NCBI GenBank assembly: GCA_028551475.1
Contig: CM052357.1
Coordinates: 22,672,451-22,736,450, forward strand
Source of the DNA: Casuarina equisetifolia
Taxonomy: Eukaryota > Streptophyta > Magnoliopsida > Fagales > Casuarinaceae
Length of the DNA stretch: 64,000 bases
Reading direction: 5' to 3'
In this document: piece by piece, positions 1 to 10,479 of the stretch
Numbering within the stretch: position 1 is the stretch's first letter
Layout of the letters: the number at the start of each line of letters is the position of its first letter
Position numbers and translations under genes: made by a program
The notes under the pieces: model-generated
What the model saw: the letters and a program-made list of their open reading frames with translations, nothing else
What the model was told of the DNA's origin: nothing
Database searches by the model: none

Positions 1-878
1 AAATGACTTTTGGGAAAATTTTATTAGAAACTCCATAATTCTTTTAGAATTGATTTGTAAGAGAGAATTCTTTTGTACTTAGAAGATCTCATAGCATATT
101 GCCCTATAATGTGAAATAGTCTAATATCCCGTTCACAACCACTGGGAGGTGATGTGACAGATTTTGTGAGTAAGATGGTAGAATAAGTCCTGTATTTTAA
201 CTAAATTATGAACTTTGATCTTATATTAAAACTTTATTTTTTCATTAAAATTGACTTCCAAAAAGAGATAATATTTCACATATAAAAACTTTTGCAACAG
301 ATTGCAAGCAACTAGGATATTCTGAGAAATTTTAAGCAACGAGGCTAAAAGCTAGACTTTGGGATCCAAGAATGTGTGACTGGCCGGCTAGGAAAAGCAC
401 AGCGCCACTTATCTTCGTTTTGCGCTATTCGTGGTGAACTCTTTCAACCAAAAGAAGAGAAAAGAATAATGTAATGGGCATCTGGGATGATCAAAGCCAA
501 CATTCGTGAAGGGTGGTAGGTATGCATGGCATGCAAGCATGCCTCGGCAGAAAACTTCACCGAAAAAAGTTTTGGCGTATGGACACAAGGAAAGCAAAGA
601 ATACTTTCCAGTTTTTTTTTTTTTTTTCCAGATGTTAGAGAACTGTTGGCCACAACCCAGAACTTAATCCTCCTACAGGAAAAGTTTGGAATAAGAATGC
701 ATGATACAGCAAGAAAGCCGTTTGAAATTCAACCAGTGGGAAAAGGGAAAAGGCAAAAGTAAACATGATTAAATCATTATTTTATGTTCTATAAATACGA
801 ATTGATTCAACATGACGAAGCGTCACTACCAGCTCGAAGTTTGTAATCTTCGATAAAGTTCATTCGTGTTGTTCATCC
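1..878. other. Upstream flank of the RTM2-like gene
   Basis: I see no gene in this stretch. A TATA-like element (CTATAAATA, about 789-797) lies about 80 bases before the ATG at 879 and could be the core promoter of the RTM2-like gene. A run of T follows position 610. The small open frames at 409-762 on both strands have no recognisable family and overlap each other, so I treat them as chance. Confidence 0.5.
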
Positions 879-2346
879 ATGGCGAACTTCGGAGGTATAG
901 GGGGCCCAGGAGCGAGATTGCGTTCACGTAGCCACATGGTCGAAGAAATTGTACCTAATTCAGGATGGACAGAAAACGAAAACTGCCATTATCTCCTCGT
1001 CGATCTGCCTGGTAATGAACCATGTTTCTAAAGATGCTTTCTGCAATGATTTCCGTTGATAGTTAGAGCAGGAAACTTCCCCTCGGTCAAATATGAAGTC
1101 TTTGTTCTTGAACAGTAGCTCTTAGAAACTTTTTATTTTTATTTAAGAAACTTCTCTTTCAGAAAACCATGATGCTAGTTAATAACGCCAATCGAGCACT
1201 GCTGCAAAAGATTTACTTGAACATGGGAATGAAATGTTGATCATCTTGATAATCGAAATCCTGATTTTTTCCTCATTGAAAGTTGATGTACCGTTTATCT
1301 CAATTGATTGTTGAAACTTACCGTAAAGCGTGGCTGATCATGGACTATTACTAGATTGTTTTGAAGACTAGCTAATTTCCAATTATCCAAGTAGGGGTGT
1401 ACCATTGATCAGTAGTATTCACAATTGTTATTTTTAAATAGTGGTTATTCCATACGGTTTATATATGGACCGGTTATCCCTCTCTTATATATATACACAC
1501 ACACACACACACAAATATCATCATTTCTTAATAATTAGTGTCAAGTGATGAAATTAAATGACCAACTTGTCATAAACTAGTTCCTGTGAATTGTGTCCAA
1601 TTATTGGTGAATTGGCTCGTGATTGTCTTCTTATATAATCAGTATTTTAATTTCATAACCTCCTTATAGGTTCAAATGTCATCCTATTTCAATAATCGAT
1701 GTTAAGAAAAGAAGTTTGGCACTTTCCAACATTCATTAAAAAGCTTCTAGAAAATTGATATAAAGAAAAAGTTCCTATTCGTACAAATGAAAGCAAGAAA
1801 GTAGAGTTGATTATCTACTTTTCTTTGTTGATTTTAGATTTCAAGAAGGAAGAGGTCAAGCTTCATGTTCATGGCTCAGGCGAAATAACAGTTAGTGGAG
1901 AAAGGAAAGTACACGAGGGAAAATTTGCTTACTTCGAGCAAAACTTCAAGCTTCCAGAAAATTCAGATGCTGATCAGATCACCGGAAAATTCGATGGTGG
2001 GCTTCTGACTGTAACAGTCCCAAAGAGAGTAGAGGAGGAAAGGAGAGAGCCAGAGATTGTGAGAGAAAAGGTTGATGGCGGAGCAACTGAGGTCAAGGAT
2101 TTGATCAGAGACCGCGAGGAACACGGTAATGTAATTGCCAGCCCAAGTGAAGAGGAGAAGAAGAGCCAGGAAAAGGGAAATCACCTGATGGATTTTCCAG
2201 AAGAGACCATAAAGAAATGGGAGAGACAATCAACGATTAACTTGGGAACTGTCGTAAAGCTGCTTAAAAGAAACAAGGGGATTGTTCTAACAGTTGTAAT
2301 AGCGTTTTCTCTTGGGGTACTGGTTTCACGTAAGCTCGATAAGTAG
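879..2346 (+). CDS. RTM2-like protein: HSP20/alpha-crystallin domain with C-terminal membrane anchor
   Basis: Two exons are inferred, 879-1011 and 1838-2346 (133 + 509 nt), giving 213 residues. The donor GTAATG at 1012 and the acceptor TTTTAG ending at 1837 join in phase to read LLVDLP-DFKKEEVKLHV, a typical HSP20 strand. The alpha-crystallin-like domain spans about residues 25-110 and ends with the characteristic GGLLTVTVPK. An acidic and basic linker follows, then one hydrophobic segment near residues 191-209 and a short basic tail (SRKLDK). This layout is that of RESTRICTED TEV MOVEMENT 2-like proteins, plant small-HSP relatives anchored in membranes; Arabidopsis RTM2 limits long-distance movement of potyviruses in phloem. 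This protein is shorter than RTM2, so a role in virus restriction is not shown. An ATG at 1807 lies in the intron and is not the start. A poly(A) signal AATAAA is at 2456-2461. Confidence 0.85.
1496..1513. repeat. (TA)n(CA)n microsatellite in the RTM2-like intron
   Basis: A short TATATATA run passes into about eight CA units inside the single intron of the RTM2-like gene. It is a simple repeat with no sign of function. Confidence 0.8.
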
Positions 2347-4620
2347 ACAGAGAGGAAGCTGTTAATCCTGCTCTCTCATTGTTCTGCTTCTGTATGTCAC
2401 GTACTTGTAATCCCATTTATCTACCTATGTATAGAATAAGAGTGGTAGGACTCTGAATAAATGAGAATTAATGTATTTTATCATTCTTCTCTTCTTACTC
2501 TAATGTTATATTAGGACAAAAAAAAAAGATCTAAATATATTTTTGAAGATTACATAAATTTAATCTGACTCTGGTACTATATTAATATACAAAAAATTAA
2601 AAAAAATATTTAAGATAATTCCATGAAGATTTTTATTTCAAGTTAAAAATATGCATGATACTAATGGCCAAAGAGGTAATATCAAGAGTCTGACAACACA
2701 AACTGCACATGATTATGTTCTGCTATGGCAATCATAGATAGGCATTGCTCTAGTTTCCCTAGCAAATAAGAGAGCCCCTTTGGATTCCAGCAACACACCG
2801 TCATCATGCTAACAACTCTAAAACCACATGATTTCCCCCCTTGATTGAAGAGGAAAAGGAGGGAAAACACAAGCCTAGGTGGATCTCATAATCTTCATAT
2901 TATTGTGGACACCTTCAAACATGCCTTAGGGGCCTCTTGCTAAATGATGATTCAAGTTACATGCATCAGTTTCTACATCAGGGATCTAGCTAATATACCC
3001 TTTCCTTTTTCTTTAATTTCCCATTTATTATCTTAACCGGAGATTTATGTTATGCACTTTGGGATTAGAATCACTAGTTAAGAAAAGATGTGGAGCAGAT
3101 CATGAACAACCATGCTTACAAAATATAATAACATCTTGCAAGTACTATGGCCTCACTCAGTCAACAAGAATGTATGGGGAAGGGAATCGTTGACTATATA
3201 CTATCCTAAAACCCATCATTGTATGAGAATCATTATCCATATCAACGTTAATGGAACAAATAACTCTCACTATTTAAAAGTGGCAATCTGAGCATCATTG
3301 ATTGAACACACAACTTTCTGTCAATGGAAATCTACACTGATGGGCCAAGCATCACTGTTGACATGATCTCATTACATATGGAGAAAGAAGATAAAAAAAC
3401 AAGTTCCTACTTGATGAAACTTAGAATGGTTTAGAAAGAACTAACTACTACGCTAATTACCTTTGATTACCTAGATGGTTAAGGTCAAAAGCATGGCAAG
3501 AAAAGAAGAACTTTAGATAGACAGACCTAGATATCAATAGGCCAATCTTAGGTTTCCTGGAAGTTTCGTTCCCTCCCTCAAATGTGATTCTCTAACCCAA
3601 CTTTCCACTTGGCTTAGGGCTGATGATATTCTTGTTACTTGAAGCCTGCGTGAATTTCAGATATGGTAGGGTTATTGCTCAAAATCAAGAAAGTCGTAAG
3701 AAAGAAAAGGATTAAATTGTGATAGCTATTCCTCTTTTAGCTAGTATTCTTGGAGGTTGCTAGCTTTACATTGCTATCATCCACAGTGGCTCGAAAGGAA
3801 TATGCCAAAAAAATATATCAGCATCAGTTCAAAATTTACTTTATCCAATAGGATCGGATTCCACAAGCAGCCCACCAATTCATAAAGGACAGAGGAAGGA
3901 CAAGCCTAAACATGACGCGGGACAGAGCAGCTTCTTTGGCATGCGTGCCTAAAGTTGTCCTACCGACTACACGAGAGATCACAGCAAAGAACCGAAATCG
4001 AAAAGGGTGACCCATTTTCTCTTCCTCGAGCCAAGCGTTGAGAAATCCCAGAACAATATACATGATATGTTCTATACAACATTCTTTTTACACATCCCCG
4101 TGCAACGAATAGAAAGACTGCAGCAGGTTTAGGTTTTTTATGATCCATTCTGGGGTTGAACTCGTTTTTACAAGCTGTGAGGAGGGAGGTGACGGTGGGG
4201 AAAGTAAGTAAAGCAGCAGTGTTGTTGACAAGAGACATATGGAAGAATAAGAGAACCCAAGAAGAAAATAAAGGCGATGCTTTCTCTTTGAACGCTTTAT
4301 TCAAAATGCGGATGCTTTTGACAAAAAGGGGAGGGCCACAGTTGGGAAGCAGAATCATGTGCCTTCCTGCTGAGGCATCTTGGCTGTGCTGAGGTTGATG
4401 TCGAAGTTTGACGATGGGCTCGGCCCATTTCATTTCTGTGAATAAAAAGCAGAATTTTTATTTTTATTTTAAAAAAAAAAAAAAAGAAGCAGAAAATAGG
4501 GATGATTCAAAGCTTCTTCCACGGGCGTGTAGCAGTGGAAGAATATAATTAGTTAATTGATTAAAAGAATAAAAAGGGCAAAAAGGATGAGGTGGATAAC
4601 GAACCCTATAAGGCAGTGAT
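2347..4620. other. Intergenic region between the RTM2-like and QUIRKY-like genes
   Basis: After the RTM2-like 3' UTR I find no recognisable gene. The longest open frame, 157 codons on the minus strand at 3960-4433, has no domain or family resemblance I can name, no splice partner and a composition like non-coding DNA. The end near 4460-4485 has a poly(A) run. The region is otherwise AT-rich and featureless to me. Confidence 0.5.
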
Positions 4621-4836
4621 GCCCAAAAGTGGGGATGAAAAAACTTCGCCTGAGAGAATCGAATAATCCTCCCGTTTCTGACCTTCTTGCTTCTCCGATC
4701 GTCATCCTCGCTCCACCGCCATTGGAGTGTACTGTTCCTTCGCCTAAGGCAAAAATCATAACCCAAACAGCATCACTACTAGTAAAATCCATAGCTACCG
4801 AAATTCAAGAAAGCAGTCACCTCAAAAGCAAGGCGA

Positions 4837-4850
4837 CACACACACACACA

Positions 4851-4884
<34 letters not shown>
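4837..4884. repeat. (AC)n(TC)n microsatellite in the 5' leader of the QUIRKY-like gene
   Basis: Seven or so AC units run directly into about 15 TC units, roughly 100-140 bases before the start codon. Pyrimidine-rich CT tracts near plant transcription starts often act as core promoter or leader elements (Y patch). Here the position fits, but the role is inference. Confidence 0.85.
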
Positions 4885-4887
<3 letters not shown>

Positions 4888-4972
4888 GCTCTGTTTCCGT
4901 GTCTATCAACTCCGCTGTCAACGGCAGCGCACCCATCCCACCGTTTAGCAGACAACGCGAACCCTACTCAAA

Positions 4973-4984
4973 ATGCGACGATGA
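4973..4984 (+). promoter_or_regulatory. Minimal uORF (Met-Arg-Arg-stop) overlapping the main start of the QUIRKY-like gene
   Basis: The sequence ATGCGACGATGACC holds a three-codon upstream ORF whose TGA stop overlaps the main ATG at 4981 as ATGA. Ribosomes ending here would stop on top of the main start. Leaky scanning or short-range reinitiation would therefore decide how much protein is made. The arrangement is seen directly; any effect on translation is inferred. Confidence 0.6.
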
Positions 4985-7900
4985 CCAACACCACGTCGCA
5001 TCACCAGCCGCAGCCACACCAGGAGACGGTCAGGAAGCTCACGGTGGAGGTGATCGACGCACGCGACCTGCTTCCTAAGGATGGCCAGGGTAGCTCCAGT
5101 CCTTATGTGGTGGTGGACTTCGATGGCCAGAAGAAGCGGACCTCCACCAAGTTCCGTGACCTGAACCCTGTGTGGAATGAGTCCCTTGAGTTCATTGTCT
5201 CTGACCCGGCGCACATGGACTCCGAGGAGATCGAGATAGAGGTCTTCAATGACAAGAAGTACGGTGCCAACACTGGCAGTGGCCGTAAAAATCACTTCCT
5301 CGGGAGGGTGAAGCTTTACGGGTCCCAGTTCAACAGGCGTGGGGAGGAGGGATTGGTATACCTCCCTTTGGAGAAGAAGAGCGTCTTCAGCTGGATTAGG
5401 GGAGAGATTGGCCTCAAGATTTACTACTTCGACGAGTTGGTCGAGTATGGCACGCCACCGTCCCAGCAACCTCCGACAGAGGAGCCGCCGCAGCATCCGG
5501 AGACGAGGCCGCCAGGTGTTATGGTGGTTGAGGAGGGTAGGGTATTTGAGGTTCCGCCAGTGGACATTTGCCATGAGCCATCGCACTCGCCGCCGGTCGT
5601 GGTCATCGAGCAGTCTCCTCCGCCGCCGCATGTGGTTCATTTTCAACCGGAGCACCCTGGGCCGCCGGCGGAACCAGTTCCGATGATGGAGACACATCCT
5701 CCGCCAGAGGTGAGGAAAATGCAGACGGGAAGAGTCGCAGACGGGGAGAGGGTCAGGTTCATGAAGAGGCCTAATGGAGATTACATGCCGAGAGTGATCG
5801 CCGGAAGGGGCTCGGCTGACGCGACGGAGAGGGTTCATCCGTACGATTTGGTTGAACCAATGCAGTATTTGTTCGTGCGGATCGTGAAGGCGCGGGGCCT
5901 CGCGCCGAGCACGAGTCCGTACGTGAAGATCCGGACATCGAGTCACTACGTCAAATCGAAGCCTGGGACTCACCGGCCAGGCGAACCCATCGACTCGCCA
6001 GAGTGGAACCAGGTCTTCGCGCTTGGGCACAGCAGGCCAGACTCAGCGGGTGGGACCTTGGAGATCTCAGTTTGGGACTCGCCCTCGGAGCAGTACCTGG
6101 GCGGCGTCTGCTTCGACCTCTCCGACGTGCCCGTGCGCGACCCGCCGGACAGCCCATTAGCCCCGCAGTGGTACCGCCTTGAACGCGGAGCGGCCTATCA
6201 GCATCTTGGCAGGGTGTCCGGCGAAGTACAACTGTGCGTCTGGATCGGCACTCAAGCCGACGACGCATTCCCAGAGGCATGGAGCTCTGACGCCCCGTCC
6301 GTGTCACACACGCGCTCGAAGGTGTACCAGTCACCGAAGCTATGGTACCTGCGAGTCACGATAATGGAAGCGCAGGACCTTCACATTGCCCCGAATCTAC
6401 CGCCTTTAACGACGCCGGAGATACGTGTGAAAGGGCAGCTTGGGTTTCAGTCCACACGGACCAGGCGAGCGTCCATGAAAAACCACAGTGCATCTTTCCT
6501 CTGGCATGAGGACCTCGTCTTCGTAGCCAGCGAACCTCTGGAAGACTCCCTGATCTTACTGGTCGAGGATCGCACAGGCAAGGAGGCCGTACTTCTGGGC
6601 CACGTCATCATTCCCATTAGCTCGATAGAGCAACGGCTGGATGAGCGCTACGTGCCTTCCAAATGGTTCGCACTGGAGGGTGGCGGTGGCCACGAACCTC
6701 AACCTGGATGCGTATGTGCGCCAATTTACAGCGGGAGAATCCACCTGCGCCTTTGCTTGGAGGGTGGCTATCACGTGCTCGATGAGGCGGCGCATGTCTG
6801 CAGCGACTTCCGGCCCACGGCTAAGCAGCTCTGGAAGCCGGCTGTTGGGATTCTGGAGCTTGGCATCCTGGGCGCTCGCGGCTTGCTCCCAATGAAAACC
6901 AAAGGCGCAGGAAAAGGCTCCACGGACGCTTACTGTGTCGCCAAGTATGGCAAAAAGTGGGTCCGTACTCGGACCATCATGGACAGCTTTGATCCACGTT
7001 GGAACGAGCAGTACACGTGGCAGGTCTACGATCCCTGCACCGTTCTGACCATAGGAGTCTTCGACAACTGGCGCATGTTTGCTGACTCGGCGGATGACAA
7101 GGCGGCGGACCTCCATATCGGCAAGGTACGGATTCGGGTATCCACGCTGGAGAGCAACAGGGTGTACACCAATTCGTATCCCCTGCTGATTCTTCAGAGA
7201 ACCGGGTTGAAGAAAATGGGCGAGATCGAGCTGGCGATTCGGTTCGCTTGTCCTTCGTTGTTACCCGATACGTGCGCGGTGTATGGGCAGCCATTGCTGC
7301 CGAGAATGCACTATCTACGCCCATTGGGGGTGGCCCAGCAGGAGGCATTGCGAGGGGCCGCCACACAGATGGTGGCGGCGTGGCTTCAGCGTTCCGAACC
7401 ACCGTTGGGGAAGGAGGTGGTCCGGTGCATGTTGGACGCCGACTCGCATACATGGAGCATGAGGAAGAGCAAGGCGAATTGGTTTAGGATCGTGGCGGTT
7501 CTCGCATGGGCGGTCGGGCTGGCAAAATGGTTGGATGACATCCGGAGGTGGAGGAACTCTGTCACAACAGTGCTGGTCCACGTCTTATATTTGGTGCTTG
7601 TTTGGTACCCGGATTTGATTGTCCCAACAGGTTTCCTTTACGTGTTTTTGATCGGAGTATGGTACTACCGGTTCAAGCCGAAGATACCGGCGGGGATGGA
7701 TACCCGATTATCGCAAGCGGAGACGGTGGACCCGGACGAGCTAGACGAGGAATTCGACACAATCCCAAGCTCGAGACCGCCGGATTTAGTGAGGCTCCGG
7801 TATGACCGGTTGAGGATGTTGGCGGCACGAGTCCAAACAGTGTTGGGCGATTTTGCAACACAAGGCGAAAGGGTCCAGGCGTTGGTGAGTTGGAGGGACC

Positions 7901-8091
7901 CAAGGGCCACGAAGCTGTTCATAGGGGTGTGCCTAGGGATCACAGTGGTACTCTACGTGATGCCGCCGAAAATGGTAGCCGTGGCCTTAGGGTTCTACTA
8001 CCTGCGCCACCCGATGTTCCGGGACCCGATGCCACCCGCCAGTTTAAATTTCTTCAGGAGGCTTCCAAGTTTGTCCGACCGGTTAATGTAG
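4981..8091 (+). CDS. QKY: QUIRKY-like multiple C2 domain and transmembrane region protein (MCTP)
   Basis: A single uninterrupted frame of 1036 residues, as is usual for plant MCTP genes. The first C2 domain (about residues 18-130) carries DLLPKDGQGSSSPYVVVDFD, close to Arabidopsis QUIRKY. A proline-rich linker (about 155-245) follows; it is typical of QUIRKY and absent from shorter FTIP-type members. Three more C2 domains start near residues 296, 452 and 621; the last has KGSTDAYCVAKYG and DPRWNEQYTW. The C-terminal plant phosphoribosyltransferase-like (PRT_C) region from about 775 includes hydrophobic stretches (about 840-895 and 975-1005) and ends in RRLPSLSDRLM. QUIRKY works with the receptor kinase STRUBBELIG at plasmodesmata in organ shape and cell division plane control. 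MCTPs tether endoplasmic reticulum to plasma membrane there. The symbol is by resemblance; other MCTPs of the same group are the alternative. Confidence 0.92.
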   Translation: MTNTTSHHQPQPHQETVRKLTVEVIDARDLLPKDGQGSSSPYVVVDFDGQKKRTSTKFRDLNPVWNESLEFIVSDPAHMDSEEIEIEVFNDKKYGANTGSGRKNHFLGRVKLYGSQFNRRGEEGLVYLPLEKKSVFSWIRGEIGLKIYYFDELVEYGTPPSQQPPTEEPPQHPETRPPGVMVVEEGRVFEVPPVDICHEPSHSPPVVVIEQSPPPPHVVHFQPEHPGPPAEPVPMMETHPPPEVRKMQTGRVADGERVRFMKRPNGDYMPRVIAGRGSADATERVHPYDLVEPMQYLFVRIVKARGLAPSTSPYVKIRTSSHYVKSKPGTHRPGEPIDSPEWNQVFALGHSRPDSAGGTLEISVWDSPSEQYLGGVCFDLSDVPVRDPPDSPLAPQWYRLERGAAYQHLGRVSGEVQLCVWIGTQADDAFPEAWSSDAPSVSHTRSKVYQSPKLWYLRVTIMEAQDLHIAPNLPPLTTPEIRVKGQLGFQSTRTRRASMKNHSASFLWHEDLVFVASEPLEDSLILLVEDRTGKEAVLLGHVIIPISSIEQRLDERYVPSKWFALEGGGGHEPQPGCVCAPIYSGRIHLRLCLEGGYHVLDEAAHVCSDFRPTAKQLWKPAVGILELGILGARGLLPMKTKGAGKGSTDAYCVAKYGKKWVRTRTIMDSFDPRWNEQYTWQVYDPCTVLTIGVFDNWRMFADSADDKAADLHIGKVRIRVSTLESNRVYTNSYPLLILQRTGLKKMGEIELAIRFACPSLLPDTCAVYGQPLLPRMHYLRPLGVAQQEALRGAATQMVAAWLQRSEPPLGKEVVRCMLDADSHTWSMRKSKANWFRIVAVLAWAVGLAKWLDDIRRWRNSVTTVLVHVLYLVLVWYPDLIVPTGFLYVFLIGVWYYRFKPKIPAGMDTRLSQAETVDPDELDEEFDTIPSSRPPDLVRLRYDRLRMLAARVQTVLGDFATQGERVQALVSWRDPRATKLFIGVCLGITVVLYVMPPKMVAVALGFYYLRHPMFRDPMPPASLNFFRRLPSLSDRLM

Positions 8092-10340
8092 AGAGTAGGA
8101 GAGAAATATATATATATATATATTATCAATTATTTTTCCTTTTATTTATTTTTGGAGGACTAAAATGTGGGTTTTGGCGGGGAAAGAGGAAAAGGCAATC
8201 TAACAACTGTCCGTGTTGAAAAAGTTGTCCAGGATGCACATTGTAAGGAGTGAAAGAGGGAAGAATATAAAGGAGAGTGGCTGTAGCCATGATGCTCTAA
8301 GTTTTTGTTTTTTAAAATTTTTGGGTATTGGCATTGATTTGACCTTGCTATTGAGAGCTTGAAATAAGAGAAAGATGTGGGGACAAGGGACAGTTTAGAG
8401 GGAAGAAAATCGAGTGCTAGAGTTGAATGGCAGTGACAGTTTGCTGTAATGGTGTCGCCCAAAGTATAGACATTGGTTGCTTTTTGACATATGAGAATGA
8501 GCTTCTATCTTTTCTCCGACTGTTTCTCCTGCTATTTTGGTTCATCCTATTCGGGTAGCAATTGAGCTTTTCCCGGAATCACTGTTCCCCTATACAACTT
8601 ATCTGGATTACACTTTTCACACCGGAAAAAGGGTAAAGATATCAAAAGCAACCCTTGAAATTCTTGTGAAGGATGTTCTTTTGAAATAAATTATTCAATG
8701 GTGTTTTAAAAAGCTTCACGTTATCTAATTGTTTACAATTCCTCTTCATCTATCTATGGAAGAATGATTTTTTTTTTTTATTTTTGGATGAAAACGTACT
8801 TTCTCTAACTTAATATGAAATTCTAAGTTCAAGAGGCAACAACATTATATATGAAGCCAACAAATCACATTGGTTATAAGGTGTGTTAAGAATGGTATGT
8901 TAAAAAGTCTTACATTGCCCAAATTGTGCTTAAAGATCCTCTATATATTAAGAAATGGTCTCTTGCACTTTTGACTTTATTTAAGAAAGAGCATTCTAAA
9001 AATTGGGTCTTCATAATTTGATCTTAAATAATAATAATAATAACTTCATTTTCGTTTTCAATTGTAAGTGGTGAGGCCTAGAGAAAATAGCGGATAGACA
9101 ATCAACTCTTTTGACTTAAAAACCATACACAAATTGGATTGACAATGAGATATGAAAAATTAGAGATGTTATATCTGTCACTCTCTTCAAATCCAACTAA
9201 ATCTTTTGTGATTAGATTATCTACGTGCTTAGCTTAGTCAAGGAATTTTTTCCTTATAGGTATACACCTGGTCTTCAAACGTGGGTGTTCATAAGTCAAG
9301 CGGTCGGGATCACCGAAGAAATGGCAAGGTACACTACGGTAGTTGTTGACGAGAGGCAATAGTTTGATGATACCCTAAGCAAGCCAAATTCGATGTAGCT
9401 AAATGATGGACGAACAACGGTTTCTCCACAGTAGGCAAAACCCTGTTGTGTCATAATCAGCACTTGCTTGCAGCTCCCTTGGAAAATTTACCCTTCTTGA
9501 TGGTCCACCTCTGCCATCTTTAGCATGGAGAAGGCCGCAGCTTGACTGCATCACTGTTAAGACTTACAACAAGACTTCTTAACATGTCCAAATTATGGGC
9601 TGTAGTATTGTTGGAAAAGTTTATTTCATCTTAAAATTGACTACAATATTGGTAAATGTACTTTTTGTTTTAAAGAGAATTTCATAGTAGGTTACAATTA
9701 ATGTATAATATTCTAACACTTTGTAATATCATGGAGAAGCCTAGGTCCTCTGGTTGAGCCATGCTCTATAACAGTATTTTCTATGCTTGAATCACGAGTT
9801 TAGATATATTAAAAATCTTATTTATTCTTTTGGACTATTTACAAGGAGAGAATTAAAATTTGAAATAGCTTGGCAGTACAATATTGAAGTAGTGAAGACA
9901 TATACACATTTTAAATGGCAACTTAATAACCAAGATCTCTTGCATCACTTGTTTAATTATGGAAGAGACAGCAGACTCCTATAACGATGAGCACATAGGT
10001 GAAGTTATAAAGGATGACAAGAAAGAAAAGATAGAGAAAGAGGAGCAGGGAATGGAAAAGAAAAGAAAAGGGGAGGAGAAAACAAAGGACACAAAAAAGA
10101 ACGACAAGGATTGTAAAGGTAAGGAGGACAAAGAAGGGGGAAAGGAGAAGGAGAAGAAGTAAAAGACTCCTGAAGACAAAAGGAGTCGACTAGCTTCCAC
10201 AAACCACAAACACTGGAAGTATCCATGTCAAAACACAAGAAATCAGTTCATGAACATGGTAATAAACAATTTATCAAACAACAGATGGGAACAAAAAACA
10301 AATCATGTAATGAAAATAACCTGCCGCAGAAGTTGGCCCA
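8092..10340. other. Intergenic region after the QUIRKY-like gene
   Basis: It begins with the 3' UTR, which holds a (TA)n run at 8108-8122. I recognise no gene beyond that. A 67-codon frame at 9959-10162 is almost wholly Lys, Glu and Asp and arises from purine-rich DNA; nothing around it supports a gene. The rest is AT-rich. Confidence 0.5.
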
Positions 10341-10349
10341 GTTGACGAT

Positions 10350-10465
10350 GATACGATAACTCGTGTAAGGAACGAAGCCTGGTCCGGGAGCAATGACCCT
10401 CGCAGGAAAATCCAGTTGCATCGATCACGGACCAAGTTTCATTCCTGACAATGTAATCATCTCTA
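10350..10465 (-). ncRNA. miR166-like microRNA hairpin candidate
   Basis: On the minus strand this stretch folds into an imperfect stem. The 3' arm (rc of 10367-10387) reads CCGGACCAGGCTTCGTTCC plus two T; it differs from canonical miR166 (TCGGACCAGGCTTCATTCC) only at positions 1 and 15 of the first 19. The 5' arm (rc of 10427-10447) reads CAGGAATGAAACTTGGTCCG. In the core duplex I count 17 of 18 positions paired, two of them G-U, and pairing continues for most of the next nine bases toward a loop of about 20-30 nt. miR166 sits on the 3' arm in known MIR166 precursors, as here, and it guides cleavage of class III HD-Zip mRNAs in leaf polarity and meristems. The 5' C instead of U could alter ARGONAUTE sorting. 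It may be a diverged or dead MIR166 copy. Confidence 0.6.
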
Positions 10466-10479
10466 CCACGATACCCACG

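Noticed and set aside
1807..1837. ATG at 1807 as the start of the HSP20-like protein
   Set aside because: The codons before the acceptor at 1837 are intronic; the exon at 879-1011 supplies the missing first half of the alpha-crystallin domain in phase.
3960..4433. 157-codon minus-strand frame upstream of the QUIRKY-like gene
   Set aside because: I considered a small secreted or DVL-type peptide, but the conserved DVL core is absent, there is no signal peptide, and no family resemblance.
4945..6030. 361-codon open frame on the minus strand
   Set aside because: It is the antisense shadow of the GC-rich QUIRKY-like coding region; its Arg/His/Pro/Leu-rich composition mirrors that gene and no domain is seen.
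9959..10162. 67-codon Lys/Glu-rich frame
   Set aside because: Nearly all codons come from a purine-rich GA tract; there is no globular part, no splice partner and no neighbouring exon.
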